From: Echria macrotheca
Lineage: Eukaryota; Ascomycota; Sordariomycetes; Sordariales; Schizotheciaceae
Direction of reading: 5' to 3'
DNA: 64,000 bases
Assembly: GCA_030411725.1 (NCBI GenBank)
Contig: MU839838.1
Coordinates: forward strand, 930,001 to 994,000
How positions within the stretch are numbered: the first letter of the stretch is position 1; each line of letters begins with the position of its first letter. The notes below the pieces were generated by a model, which was given only the letters and a program-made list of their open reading frames with translations, did no database searches and had not been told where the DNA came from. Positions 53,917 to 64,000 of this stretch are shown here, in pieces. The position numbers and the translations under genes were made by a program.

Positions 53917-56031
53917 TCACAAACTAGCCCCCTGCGCCTTCCTCCCACCTCCATCCCCCCGCTCTCCCGCCTTCAAAAACCCCTCCAAAGTCCTTCTCAA
54001 CCGTCCAAGCGACCCCTTCCCCCTTAGTCCCTTCTCCCCCTCCGGCACAGGAAGAGGCAAGTACGCGGCATCGGGCAGCGGCCGTGGCGACAGCTTCGAC
54101 ACGGCGAGCGGGTAGTGGTGCTGCAGCGGGGCGGGCATCTTGACTAGTCTCATTGAGGGGCCGCTGCCTGCGCTTACGACTAGGTTGCCTTTGGATTGGT
54201 ATTCTGGTTTCCAGGTTAGGGGGGTGGTGTTTATTCCTGGTATGGTGTTGGGCTGTGAGGGGGGAGGGGCTGGGTTGGGGAGTGGTTGGGATGTGGATGT
54301 GGATGTGGATGCTTCGGGGCTTGAGTCCTTGCGGTTTGTGGCGGTGGGAGGCTGTCGGATGGTCCTCTTGGGTGAATTTGGTGGGTGGTGGTGGTGTTGT
54401 TGTGTGCGAGGTGAGTCGGGCAGGTCGAAACGTACGCCTACCACGCCGCCGCCGCCGCCGCCGCCGGTGCTTGGTTGATATTGATCATGTTGTTGTTGTT
54501 GTTGTTGTTGGGTCTCGACGTCGACATCGGCGTCGGCGTCCGGGTCGGGAATAGTGGGACTGTGCCACTTCCGCGACGGCGGGACCTGGTGCACGTACCC
54601 CCTATTGTCCGTATTTCGCCGCGTCAGCTCGTCGTTCCAGTGCGTCTGGGTCGCGAGGACCGCCCTCGCTCCCTTCCCTCCTCTTTCTCCTGACGAGCTC
54701 TGTGTCATTTGTTGGCGGATGCTGCTCCTGCTGTTCTCGGCGCTGGGTCGAGACGGAGGGATGATGTTTCGGTATGCCGCCCCGTTGCGATCGGCGCTTT
54801 CGGAACGGGATCGGGCGCGGTAGTGTCTGTCTGAACTGTGGGATCGGGCCCGTTGCGAGGGACGAGTCGGCGGTTGGTCGCTTTGCCGACGGTGACGGGG
54901 CTCGGCGGTTGTTGTTGGGATGGATTGGTCGGACAGATCGGACCGGGCACGTCGGTGGCCGGATCGTCTTCCTCTTTCGTCGTCGTCATGCTGATAGTAG
55001 TGCTCTGGAGGGAGGGCGCTCTCCCGACGGTGGTTTCCCGTCTTGCTGGTGCTGGCGGCGGTGGTCATGTTATCTCCTACCGGTAGAGGCGGCAGACGTT
55101 TTGATGAAGCCGGAATCTCGGGCAGCTCGACCGAGGGACCCTCGTCCGGATGGCGTGGCTGATAGTACTCTGCCTTGGTCTTTCCCTCATTGCTGCTCTT
55201 GCTGGCGACAGATGGGCGGCGGTGTATATCCGGCCGTGCCGGGAGACCGATTCCCGCGTCCTCGGGGACGCTGGGGTCGTCAAATACTTGTGGTGGCGAT
55301 CTCAAAGATGCCCGGGGCGCCAATTCCACGCCCTTGCCTTTGGATGTCCACGTCTCCTGCAACGAGCCGGTGCGACGGTGGGCGCGGCTGCTCCCGCTCG
55401 AGTTGGTTCGTCGATGGGATGGGACTTGTGAGGTGCTCGACCTCTTGTGCCCCTGAGCGTCGCCGTTTGTGGCAGTCCCCCTGGCTGCTGATTTGGGACG
55501 GAAGCCCGGTGCGGTTGGCGGTTCGACGTCCATGGAACTTGTTGGTGAGATACAATCCGTTCCTGGACTGGTCTCTTCCCCGTACTGCTGCTGCTCATTG
55601 ACATCGTCCTCCGGTGACACGGGTCTCTCCTCTCTGATGACCCGCGGAGACTTGGGTGCGAGAGACAACCGCGGCGACTGGAGTGTCTGTTCGACAACAG
55701 GATATTCGATCTCCACCGTCCGGATCGGTGCTTCTTCTTGTTTGTTGTCTCGACCAATCTTCGGGGTGTCATCCAGATCGATGAGGTTGGGCGTCTGCCC
55801 GGAGCCGGCCTGCAGAAAGACAAACTGGTGCTGCTGCACAACAATATGGCGATGCATCGGACAGCAAAGCACATTGCCGGAGAAGTCTCGAAGCTCCTCA
55901 ACAGGGACAGACTTGTCCAGCGGGCAGTACTCGTTCCGGTCGGCCGCCTTGTTGCACTTCATCCATTGCAGGTAGAAGTGCTGCTCGCCGTCGCTGCAGC
56001 CGATGTAGGGCGTGTAGTCGTACAGACACAT
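53917..56031 (-). CDS. Cys-rich N-terminal domain plus long disordered tail, fungal protein
   Basis: A single exon of 704 residues. Residues 1-75 form a compact, Cys/His-containing module (C2, C12, C26, C36, C56, C57, H60; GEQHFYLQWMKC, NVLCCPMHRHIVVQQHQFVF) that could bind zinc. The remaining 630 residues are disordered: Ser/Pro/Arg/Gln-rich, with a Q8 run and a G6/G7 run encoded by CTG/TTG-type and GCC-type microsatellites near 54450-54510. Several SPxxP and SPR motifs suggest phosphorylation sites. No signal peptide or membrane segment occurs. The domain is familiar from many Pezizomycotina predicted proteins, but I know no function for it. Confidence 0.85.
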   Translation of the reverse strand: MCLYDYTPYIGCSDGEQHFYLQWMKCNKAADRNEYCPLDKSVPVEELRDFSGNVLCCPMHRHIVVQQHQFVFLQAGSGQTPNLIDLDDTPKIGRDNKQEEAPIRTVEIEYPVVEQTLQSPRLSLAPKSPRVIREERPVSPEDDVNEQQQYGEETSPGTDCISPTSSMDVEPPTAPGFRPKSAARGTATNGDAQGHKRSSTSQVPSHRRTNSSGSSRAHRRTGSLQETWTSKGKGVELAPRASLRSPPQVFDDPSVPEDAGIGLPARPDIHRRPSVASKSSNEGKTKAEYYQPRHPDEGPSVELPEIPASSKRLPPLPVGDNMTTAASTSKTGNHRRESALPPEHYYQHDDDERGRRSGHRRARSDLSDQSIPTTTAEPRHRRQSDQPPTRPSQRARSHSSDRHYRARSRSESADRNGAAYRNIIPPSRPSAENSRSSIRQQMTQSSSGERGGKGARAVLATQTHWNDELTRRNTDNRGYVHQVPPSRKWHSPTIPDPDADADVDVETQQQQQQQHDQYQPSTGGGGGGGVVGVRFDLPDSPRTQQHHHHPPNSPKRTIRQPPTATNRKDSSPEASTSTSTSQPLPNPAPPPSQPNTIPGINTTPLTWKPEYQSKGNLVVSAGSGPSMRLVKMPAPLQHHYPLAVSKLSPRPLPDAAYLPLPVPEGEKGLRGKGSLGRLRRTLEGFLKAGERGDGGGRKAQGASL

Positions 56032-57349
56032 GGTTGCATGTCTCGGTCGAGGATGCCGTTACCAAATAACGAGGATCGTAAGTGACGACGAAGGATGATG
56101 CGGAGGATGAGAAGCGAGGGGAACATCGCATCCCTCGGATTCTTTCCGACTGATATAGAGACATTGACGGGACATGAGGCGCAGCGCTTGTCAATACCGT
56201 GCCCGTGGCACAATGATCCTTTCGTGCCCGTGGCACCATGGTCCTGTCGTGCGGCGAAGAGGGTGACTAAAGCAGTTCCGAGCTTCAGATTGGCGAGAGC
56301 AGCCGCCGATGCGGCCTAGACGCGGCACGACATCGGCGCAGCGGGAAGGATGCGGTCTCTTGGTTGCGACCTGTTGGCACCATCCTGTCTGGTTTGGTAC
56401 CAGTTCCCTGGAACTGTCCCTTTGGTGGTATTAATGGGGGTTTGAGGCTATGAATATTTTCACGGGGCCAAAACAAGGGTGAATGACAGTTTCTGTTGAC
56501 AAATGGCTCTGGACTTACAGGTAAGTTGAGACATATATATAGACCACCTGGGAGTCGCACGCGGTCGTTCTCGGTGTGGCATGAGACCGAGACCTCACTA
56601 GCAGACAGTTATCAGATAAAAGTTTACAGTTCACTCTACCAGGTCCATTTGATTCAGATGAAACCGCAAGCATCATTCGTCGCGCACACACCAGGCATCG
56701 TTGGGTGGGTGCCCACGACCAACTGGCCCCCAAACCTGGCGAGATGGTGGGGTTTCTCACCCAATCCGGAGCTTTAGGTTCCCGAGAGTTTCTGATTGGG
56801 AAGCGGATGTCCCTGAAGGATGCCGAGGGATTTCTTGTCAACACCACTTAATTCCATGTCCTATCTCGTCCGTGTTCGGACCTGTCAAACCTCAGCATAT
56901 CATACCAAACCGATAATGTCGTTTGGTCCTGATCATTCTCGATGTGGACTACCGTGATGTTCGGAGGTGGCACGGAGTGATAAGTGTCATGTCTGATATT
57001 GGTCAAAGTTTCCTCTCTCATCTTCATCTCCCAGGTAGTGAGTATTTCAGTTTTGGTCGCCGGAATTGCTACAATACTCCCTTATCTTGAATAATGTACC
57101 TAAATAGGGTTCTGTCCAATCCCCGAGACGAATGCTTGGAGCACGTATTGTTTGGATTCCCGGCTCAGCGCGGGGTTCGAGACGTCTTGATTCAGGGGCT
57201 AAGGGAAGAAAATAATGTTGACGGGGGTTCCGTTCTAGGAAATATTCAAGATCCGAAAATAGCATGCTGGGTATATCCTGCCAAGGCGACTTAAACATCT
57301 ATGTGAACATGAAATAGTCGTCGGTGAAGAGCAATGAAAGGGTACCCCT
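56032..57349. other. Intergenic region
   Basis: A 1.3-kb spacer between two minus-strand genes. It includes the promoter of the disordered-protein gene and the 3' flank of the MFS gene. Two copies of GTGCCCGTGGCAC-like sequence lie near 56199-56240. No gene is supported. Confidence 0.5.
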
Positions 57350-59395
57350 TTACACCTCCTGTCTCTCGGCCGGCTCCAACACGGCCCCTTGTTCCCGTCC
57401 GCGCCGCTTCTCAACTTCAAGCGGATCCTGCCTCAGCATCTTAATCCTCTCGAGCTTCTTGCGCGTCAACAAACTCCAGAAGAATGCACCTCCGCGGGCA
57501 ACATCATGTCCGCCCTCGCTCTTCGGAAGGATCCACACATTCCCCAGGAACGTAGTCGCAAGCACGCTAGCCCACAGAATCGGCATGATGGCAATGAAAG
57601 CCCACTTGATACCCGTCTTGGGATCGGCATTTCCATCGCCGCTGCGGTTATTAAACACGGTCGACATGAGCGTCAAACCGACGGTGCCACCGAACGGGTT
57701 CGAAAACGACACGAGACACTGTATGGGTGCCGTGAGGGTGGGAAAGTGCGCGAGGGCATGCAGCGAGCCCGGGTTGAACGAGAGGCCGGTGCCGTAGCCC
57801 GTCAAGGCCATCATGCCATAGATCAGGGAAAGGTTCTGGTCGTAGGTCGCGAAGGCCAACACTGTGATACCGGTTGCCGCGCAGAGAGTGGCGAGCATAA
57901 GGGCCGGCTGGGTCTGGCGCGGCCAGACATTGGTGAAGAAGGTGGCCGAGAATGCGCCGGCTGTGGATCATGTCAGTGAATGTAGCAAAAAGGAGAGGAC
58001 AAGACGAAAAGAAATACCTCCAAGTCCAGGAAGAAAATACAACAACGCCAGACCGGCATCGCTCGCGCTATGGCCCAGGACCAAGGCGAAGTACAGGTCC
58101 ATAAAGTACATGACGGCAAACATGGCGACGCCGATACTAAAGTTGATGTAGAACAACAACCCAATATCGCGCTGCACCAACAAGTTCCACGGCATCATGG
58201 CCCGCTGGATCGGGAACACGCGCGCCATGATCCGCCCCGGCACCATCTCGTACTCATACAACAACCACGCAGCCGTGAGCACAAAACCCACCACCAACGG
58301 AGCCACCACGGCGGCCGAGTCCCACGCATACACCCCGCCGCCCCAAGTAAGCGCGAGCACTACCAGTCCCACGCCGAACAAGAACAAGACCTGCCCGCCA
58401 AAATCGACAGTCGACAACCTGAGAAAAAACCTTCCCCTCCGCGTCTCCGTCCCCCTCAGCCTCTTCCGCCCACTCTCCGTCTCCTCCAACTCCGGCAGCG
58501 GCTGGGGGCCGAGCAACTCCTTCCGCAGCAGCACAACCACCAACACAATCGCCACGGCCGCCACGGGCAGATTGATCCCGAAACACCACCTCCAATTAAC
58601 CTGCGTGAGGTAGCCGCCCGCCACGGGTCCGACCGAGAACCCGACAGCGGCGAGCAGCGAGAAGACAGTCCAGTTCTTGGCGTATTCGGCCAGGTCGACG
58701 CGGTCAGCCAGGATCGTCCTGACACAAATGTTCACGCCCGCGGCGCCGACGCCCTGCAGCGCCCGGCCGAGCAGCAAGACCCCAAAGGCGCTGGTGGGCG
58801 CACCGGTGCACAGCGCCGAGCCGACGGCCATGACGACGATGGCGGTCTGCATGGTCGGGTGGCGGCCCCAGATGTCGGCCGTCTGGGCCCAGAAGGGGAG
58901 GAAGGCGGCGGCGGTGAGGTTGAAGGCCGTTATGATCCAGTTTAGTTGGGCTATTTCGTCTTTTTGGGGGGAGAGAAAATGTTAGTGATATGATGAAAAC
59001 AAGGAGAGAAAAAAAGGGAGAGGGAACAGACTGAAATCGGTGGCGATGTAAGGCAGCGCGGATGCGATGATGGTCGTGTCGAGGGCTTGAAGCATAAACG
59101 GGAAGGCTAGACCAAAAACGATTTTGTATCGGTAGATGCGCCGGCGCTTTTTCTCGGCCGCTTCCTCGGGGGTCTCGACATGGTTGGGGTGATGTTCGGC
59201 AGGCGGTGGTGTGTTGGGACTGCCGGGCCGAGAGGTCGGGGGTTCGTCGGTCTGGTGGGTCGGGTTTTTGGGGGTAGCCGTCGGCAGCTCCGATGACGGC
59301 GTCGTTACCTGTTGCTGGGTGGCATCGTTGGACTGGGCTTTCTTCTCCTTGTTCTCGCGGATCTTTTTCTTTGCGTATTTGACGGCTAGGAACAT
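57350..59395 (-). CDS. MFS transporter, DHA2-type (14 TM) drug/H+ antiporter-like
   Basis: Exons complement(59032..59395), (58018..58959) and (57350..57960), with 72- and 57-nt introns, give 638 residues. The first 95 residues are a hydrophilic cytosolic tail, then about 14 membrane helices. Motifs: the D-x-T-I/I start of TM1 (LDTTIIASALP), the loop with W-x-R-H-P after TM2 (DIWGRHPTMQ), GRALQGVGAAG after TM4, and antiporter motif C GFSVGPVAGGYL in TM5. These place it in the DHA2 group, which exports drugs, toxins or siderophores; the substrate cannot be told. A short loop with NWRWCFGINLP, typical of the family, is seen. No biosynthetic gene cluster flanks it, so general efflux is more likely than metabolite export. 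Confidence 0.94.
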
Positions 59396-60650
59396 GCTGG
59401 GGGAAAATGATTTTTGTGCACGGGTTAATCCGGTACGATCAACGGTAGGTATTGAAAAGATTGAAAATAGTCCGTATATCGGAAAGAAAAGAATAAAACA
59501 CAGACTGGACGGTAATTATCGACTGTCAAAGAGAAAAAACAGACCAAAACAGTGCGCACCCACCATTGGGCCCCTGGGTATTTATCACACAAAAAGCCCA
59601 GTCCACGTTCCCCCGTTTGCTTACCCTATCCGTCGATGCCCTCACTCATAGGAGGAACAGGAAGCGGGCCGGTCTGCACCCGTACCGGGGTCACCATTGG
59701 CCAGATTCCAAGCACAACCAATGGTCGCATTCGTCGGATTTCTCCCGCTTGGACCACACACAGGCGCCCGACGTCCAAAGAAAGTGTAGGGCTGTGTTGC
59801 TAGGGAATATCTGGTTGGCGTCGGGAACGAGGTCTTCATGCAATGACACCCCATCCAATTTGCAGCCTCTGCGTCGGCTGCCTCCTCGCGTCGTCAGCTG
59901 CCATAACAATAAGGAATCATCTAAGTCTATCATTCTGACTCTAACCGACAGCTAAGGTAGGTCTATGTGCGGAATATGTATACAAGAGATGAGCACTGAA
60001 AGTCAACAAGGAAACCTCAAATCAGAACACGGCAGAACAGAAAAAGAAACTCAGATCAGCCCGACCGAGAGAATCCTTGTTGAGGCTCAGGTAATAAGGT
60101 AGTCCTCGAGAGTTCATCATCCCATGTCGGCGAACATCAAAGGCGTCTTTCTTTTAGCATCTCGCAACTCCGTAGTTTACCCTGTAAACCCCTAACCCCC
60201 AACTGCAGCTTCAGACGATGCAGCTGTAATAATCACTATCGATGATCCGTTGAGCGAAACCCGTGCACTGCTTTCAGAATGTAACGAATATCCATCGCTG
60301 GTCTATAAAATTCTATGTTTTCTTCAGCCCCTGACTTCCCTGACCGGCTCATCACGGCATATCCTCATCATATCCCAGCTAATCTGCGAGTCCATAGGAG
60401 TCTAGACTCCCCCAGACTAAAGCACGGCAGTCGAGATAAGACGAGCCAAGACCTTAGGACATCGCGCTATTGAGATGCTTGAACCGAGGCGGCTAGGGCG
60501 ATGCCGGCCCAAAATCATAGCCTCGCGAGCCAAGCTGCTGTTGTGCATCGGGACCGAGGACTCCGAGAATCCTCCGATGACGATTTTCTTCGTCGTGGTG
60601 TTCCTGGCCATGGCCATTGGATCAACAAAGACGAAGGATTCATCCCCTTA
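59396..60650. other. Intergenic region
   Basis: Divides two minus-strand genes; contains the MFS promoter and the 3' flank of the Clr5-domain gene. TAGGTA-type sites at 59955 and 60095. No gene is supported. Confidence 0.5.
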
Positions 60651-62406
60651 TTACACACTGGACCGCGCCTCGACAAGAGCCTTGGCGCATGCCTCCCGAT
60701 ACAGCCCCCGCCACCTGACCGCCTCCCCATCCGGGCCGAACTTCTCCAGATGCAAAATGAGATACCTCATAGCCTCGAGCGTCCGCGGGTCCGTCTCGGA
60801 TCGAAACCGACGGCAATGCTCCACGCACTCGCCCAAGAACCGCGCCGCCTCCTCCGTCTCGCCCCTGGCGACACATAACCGCGCCCTGCCCTGGAAATAG
60901 TCCCACCTGACGTCGAACCATGAGTCCCTCGATGGGTCGCCGTCGTCTTCCACAAAACCCACGACCCTCTCCAGCTTCGTCTCGGCCTCATCCAACCGTC
61001 CCGCCGCGATCTCCGTCAGCGCCAGCCGGCTGAGAATGTCGTTCTCAACCGAGTCGTCGTAGTCGCCATCCCCCTCCGCCGCAGCAGCGATGACCAGCCG
61101 GCCCATGGATTCCTCCACCTCGTGCACCTCGGCCTCGGCCCCGGCCCCGGCCGAATCGACACCCTCGAGCATGCGCGTGACATTGCTCGTATACAGCCGC
61201 TGGATCTCGACGGTATTCACATCGAGCATCCCATAGCGCGACGCAAAATACCCCAGCACAGCCTTGAACACCATCAGCACGGCGCGCGCCCGCTCCGCGT
61301 CGTCCCCGATCGCCTCCAGCCTCTCCCAGATCAGCTTGAGCGGATGTCGCCCGTCACGCCCAAACACTACCCTCACAACCTCGACGACATGCCTGACCAG
61401 CACACCCGCCAGCCGCTGATCATAGTACCCGCTCCCGCTCCCCGGCGGCCCGCGGAACAAATCCACCAAATCAAACAGGTAAAACATCCCAAACAGCCCC
61501 TCGATCCTCACGATCCGATGCAGCCGATCCAGCAGCGCGCCCAGCATGCCAAACGCGGTGCCGACCTCGCCTGCGAGCAACATCGACCTAGCACTAAACA
61601 GCGAGCGATACCACCGCTGCAGCGCAACATAGTCCGCCATCCCGCCGCGCCCATCAAACCACCCTCCTTCGGACCCATCCTCCCCAAAGTCCCTCACCCA
61701 GATCCCCGCCTGAATCGCGCCGTCACAGAACCCCCGTACGATCCTCAAAATCTCCTCCGGCAGCCTCATCTCCCTCCCAGCCTCCATAACCCTCCCCATC
61801 CCCACCACCGGCACCACCTCCCCCACCACCTCCCCCCCTTCCCCTTGCCCTTCTTCAGAACCCTCAAAGAAAGGAACAGCCCCATCATCCGGCACACTCA
61901 CAATCCCCGCCTCATACCTCGCCCTTAGCAGAGGATGCCGACTCATATACCTCCCCACCGCCGCGACCCCGACCTTCCTCCGCCCAACGACAAAGACCTC
62001 GACCCCCTTCTCCCGTCCACTCAGCTGCAGCCGCCGCCAGGCATGCCACACGGCCAGGGCATCGTCCCTCCGCACGTGCTTATCCAGTCCCCAGTCCCGG
62101 ATGCGCGACTTGTACATGCGCGGACTGTACCGACCAACCAACCACCCAATCAGAAAAAGAATGACCAGAGAATGAGATGAATAATCATAAAAAAAAAACT
62201 CACGTGGCAAAAAACCCATACTCCCTCCCCAAAATCTCGGCCGTCTCGTGCAGCGTCCGGCCCTCGTCATGATAAAGTCGCGTAATCACCGGCCGCATGC
62301 GCTGGAAACTCGCCTGGCTGGCGTATACCTTTTTCTTTCCTGTACCCGTACCCGTCCCCGTCCCCGTCTCTATCCCCTCTGGCGTAGTTGTTGAGTCGTC
62401 ACTCAT
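60651..62406 (-). CDS. Clr5-domain protein
   Basis: Exons complement(62204..62406) and complement(60651..62124), with a 79-nt intron, encode 558 residues. The Clr5 domain, known from fission yeast silencing factor Clr5 and from many fungal proteins, occupies residues 25-80: SFQRMRPVITRLYHDEGRTL, EYGFFATPRMYKSRIRDWG (the ATP-R junction is made by splicing) and LDKHVR. Most of the rest is helical with TPR-like spacing (for example AETKLERVVGF, ARFLGECVEHCRRF), typical of Clr5 proteins in Pezizomycotina. A Gly-Thr repeat (GTGTGTGTG) in residues 15-23 comes from a CCCGTN-type hexanucleotide repeat. An upstream in-frame ATG at 62421 adds five residues. Role: perhaps transcriptional or chromatin, but unproven. 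Confidence 0.9.
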
Positions 62407-62785
62407 ATCTTTCCCCCCCAAAAAAGTCTTGGCGTGAGTGGTCAGAAAAATCCGAGAAATCCGAGCGGGCAGGCATGCCGTCGTTTCATCAGCAGCAGCC
62501 GCTCATATATTACTTACCCGTATGATTGCCTAGCCTAGGCTAACCCGATCGGCTTTGCATCATCCAATTCTAGAACCATGACATTTATAGCACCACGTAT
62601 TGACATGGCACAGATTAGTCATCACGAAACATCAAAATGCGCTTCGCGCTGCTTCATACCTAAGTATCTGCGGTAACCGGCGCTACGGACGTCTACGTTC
62701 GCCTTTTCCCAATTCCGAGCCCAAACGCCGACATGTAACGCAGGTCCCCAAAGAAAATGCTTCGCCCAGATACACGCCCAAAAAG
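62407..62785. other. Intergenic region, TPS1 3' flank / Clr5 promoter
   Basis: These 379 bases lie between two minus-strand genes. The A/T-rich 62500-62640 portion may be the Clr5-gene promoter. No gene is supported. Confidence 0.5.
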
Positions 62786-64000
62786 TTACTCCTTAGCCCC
62801 GTTCTTGTCCGTGACCGCCTTGATCGCCTTGTTGGCCACGCTGGCCAGACCCTCACCAATAGTGCGGATCGGCAGCTTCTCATCAGGCTTCTCGTCGGCC
62901 GCGTTGATCCGGGTGAGCTCGCTGACGAAGCTCTGACCCCACCAGGCACTCGTGTACTTGAACACGTAGCGCTCCAGCTTGCGGTAGTTGGCTTCGCGCT
63001 GCTCGGGACTCATGGTCACGGCATCGTGGATGGCATTGGCCAGCTCCTCCGTGTTCCACGGGTTGACAATCAGACTTCCGTTGAGACTCTGCGCGGCTCC
63101 GGTAAACTCGGATAAAATCATCACGCCGTGTCGTTCGCGCTGCGTGGCGATGTATTCGTAGGATACCAGATTCATGCCGTCGCGCGTCGAGCTGACGAGG
63201 CAGACGTCACTAACAGCATACAGCGCTGTCAACTCGTCGAACGAAACCGACTTGTGGAGGAAGTGGATCGGCATAAACTCGATCGTGCCGAATTTGCCGT
63301 TGATCCTACCGACAAGTTCGTTTACCACAGCCCGCAGATTCTGATACTCCTCGACATCTTGTCTGCTGGGCACGGCAACCTGAACAAGGACGATCTTTCC
63401 GATCCACTCGGGGTGCTCCGTCAGAAACACCTCGATCGCATGGAGCTTCTGGGGAACTCCCTTGATGTAATCGAGGCGGTCGACACCGACGATGAGCTTC
63501 ACGCCCTCGAACTTGCGCTTGAGCGCGGCGATGCGGTCGATGACCTTGGGCTTTTGGAGGCCCTCGACAAACTTCTCGGGATCAATTCCGATCGGGAAAG
63601 CTCCGACAGTGATGAAGCGACCTTTGTAGTCCACTCCGTTGGGTGTCGTCGAGGCAGATCTGAAAATGTCAGCGAGCGTTCACGTCCGTCTATCGTTTAG
63701 CACTCACAGAATCCGAGAGCAGCTGCTGAGGAAATGTCTGGCATAGTCGTAGGTGTGGAAGCCAATCAGGTCGCAGTCCAAAAGACCGAGCAACAGTTGC
63801 TCTCTGACTGGCAGGATGCGGTAGATCTCGCTGCTGGGAAACGGGGTATGCAGGAAGAAGCCAATCTTGACTCCCTTCTTCTTGCCCTCAATTTCCTCGC
63901 GGAGCATCTGCGGCAGGAGCATCAGGTGGTAGTCGTGGACCCAGATCAAATCGCCGTCCTGGACATCCTTTATGACGGTCTTCGCGAACATTCTGTTGAC
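62786..64000 (-). CDS. tps1: Alpha,alpha-trehalose-phosphate synthase (UDP-forming), partial
   Basis: The 3' part of the gene: complement(63708..64000), which runs off the window, and complement(62786..63659), separated by a 48-nt intron (GTGAGT, CTGAC branch site, TTTCAG). The enzyme joins UDP-glucose and glucose-6-phosphate to trehalose-6-phosphate in the cytosol and supports stress tolerance and control of glycolysis. Seen here: the catalytic-domain motifs VHDYHLMLLPQ, FFLHTPFPSSEI, DLIGFHTYDYARHF, GVDRLDYIKGVPQK, RDGMNLVSYEY and SEFTGAAQSL, all of the GT20 family. The C-terminus ends soon after the GT domain, with no phosphatase domain, as in Tps1 rather than Tps2. The N-terminal roughly 120 residues lie beyond the window. 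The open end reads VNRMFAKTV, which is the expected continuation. Confidence 0.96.

Noticed and set aside
54440..54520. GCC and TTG microsatellites that might look like an independent repeat locus
   Set aside because: They are coding runs (Gly and Gln) inside the disordered-protein gene.
54774..55601. 275-codon plus-strand frame
   Set aside because: Antisense to the long disordered-protein gene at 53917-56031; only the minus-strand frame has a sensible N-terminal domain.
58070..58945. 291-codon plus-strand frame, Gln/His/Arg-rich
   Set aside because: Antisense to the second exon of the MFS transporter.
61122..61928. 268-codon plus-strand frame, Pro/His-rich
   Set aside because: Antisense to the Clr5-domain gene, in a high-GC region.
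1..64000. CRISPR arrays, insertion sequences, rRNA genes, intact transposons
   Set aside because: No direct-repeat arrays, transposase, reverse transcriptase or rRNA motifs were seen on either strand; the gene structure is eukaryotic.

Overview
This window is from the nuclear genome of a filamentous ascomycete (Pezizomycotina, most likely Sordariomycetes). The evidence is the many short GT-AG introns (about 50-200 nt, often with a CTAAC/CTGAC branch site), the large alpha-1,3-glucan synthase gene, and families typical of mould genomes: a HET-domain protein, a NACHT/ankyrin NLR-like protein, a Clr5-domain protein and a Hva1/TUDOR-like small protein. No prokaryotic operon, CRISPR array, rRNA gene or intact transposon was seen. 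Exon limits were derived by eye from splice consensus and reading phase. Start and stop positions are firmer than functions for the lineage-specific genes.

Layout. 1-7 kb is an accessory-type segment: a secreted protein with a possible permuted NlpC/P60-like His/Cys pair, a coiled-coil protein between inverted copies of a short dispersed repeat, and a divergent pair made of a trypsin-fold-like protein and a C-terminal membrane-anchored protein. 7.8-15 kb is the five-exon alpha-1,3-glucan synthase gene. A gene-poor stretch follows, with one HsbA-like secreted protein at 17.7-18.6 kb and then 4.7 kb with no convincing gene. 23.3-37.7 kb is a dense housekeeping block: aldose 1-epimerase, DNA ligase I, eIF3k, a PDCD2/Tsr4-type protein, CCT6, prenylcysteine oxidase and Vid27. 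38-43.6 kb holds small, low-complexity fungal proteins. 44-53 kb is an allorecognition-type segment: a HET-domain gene, a decayed gene fragment, and a NACHT-ankyrin-SPRY gene broken by a one-base frameshift in a C-run. 53-64 kb has a small Hva1/TUDOR-like gene, a large disordered protein, an MFS DHA2-type transporter, a Clr5-domain protein and the 3' part of trehalose-6-phosphate synthase, cut by the window edge.

How the genes relate. The housekeeping genes do not form a pathway; neighbours are mostly convergent or divergent pairs with short shared flanks. The cell-wall and surface genes (glucan synthase, HsbA-like, secreted NlpC-like) and the stress genes (TPS1, the LDPRVDS-repeat protein) fit a mould's surface and stress repertoire. 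The most unusual material is the HET plus NACHT-ANK-SPRY neighbourhood and the protease-like/membrane-protein divergent pair, both of the kind expected in fungal non-self recognition or programmed cell death. That link is inference from domain content only.
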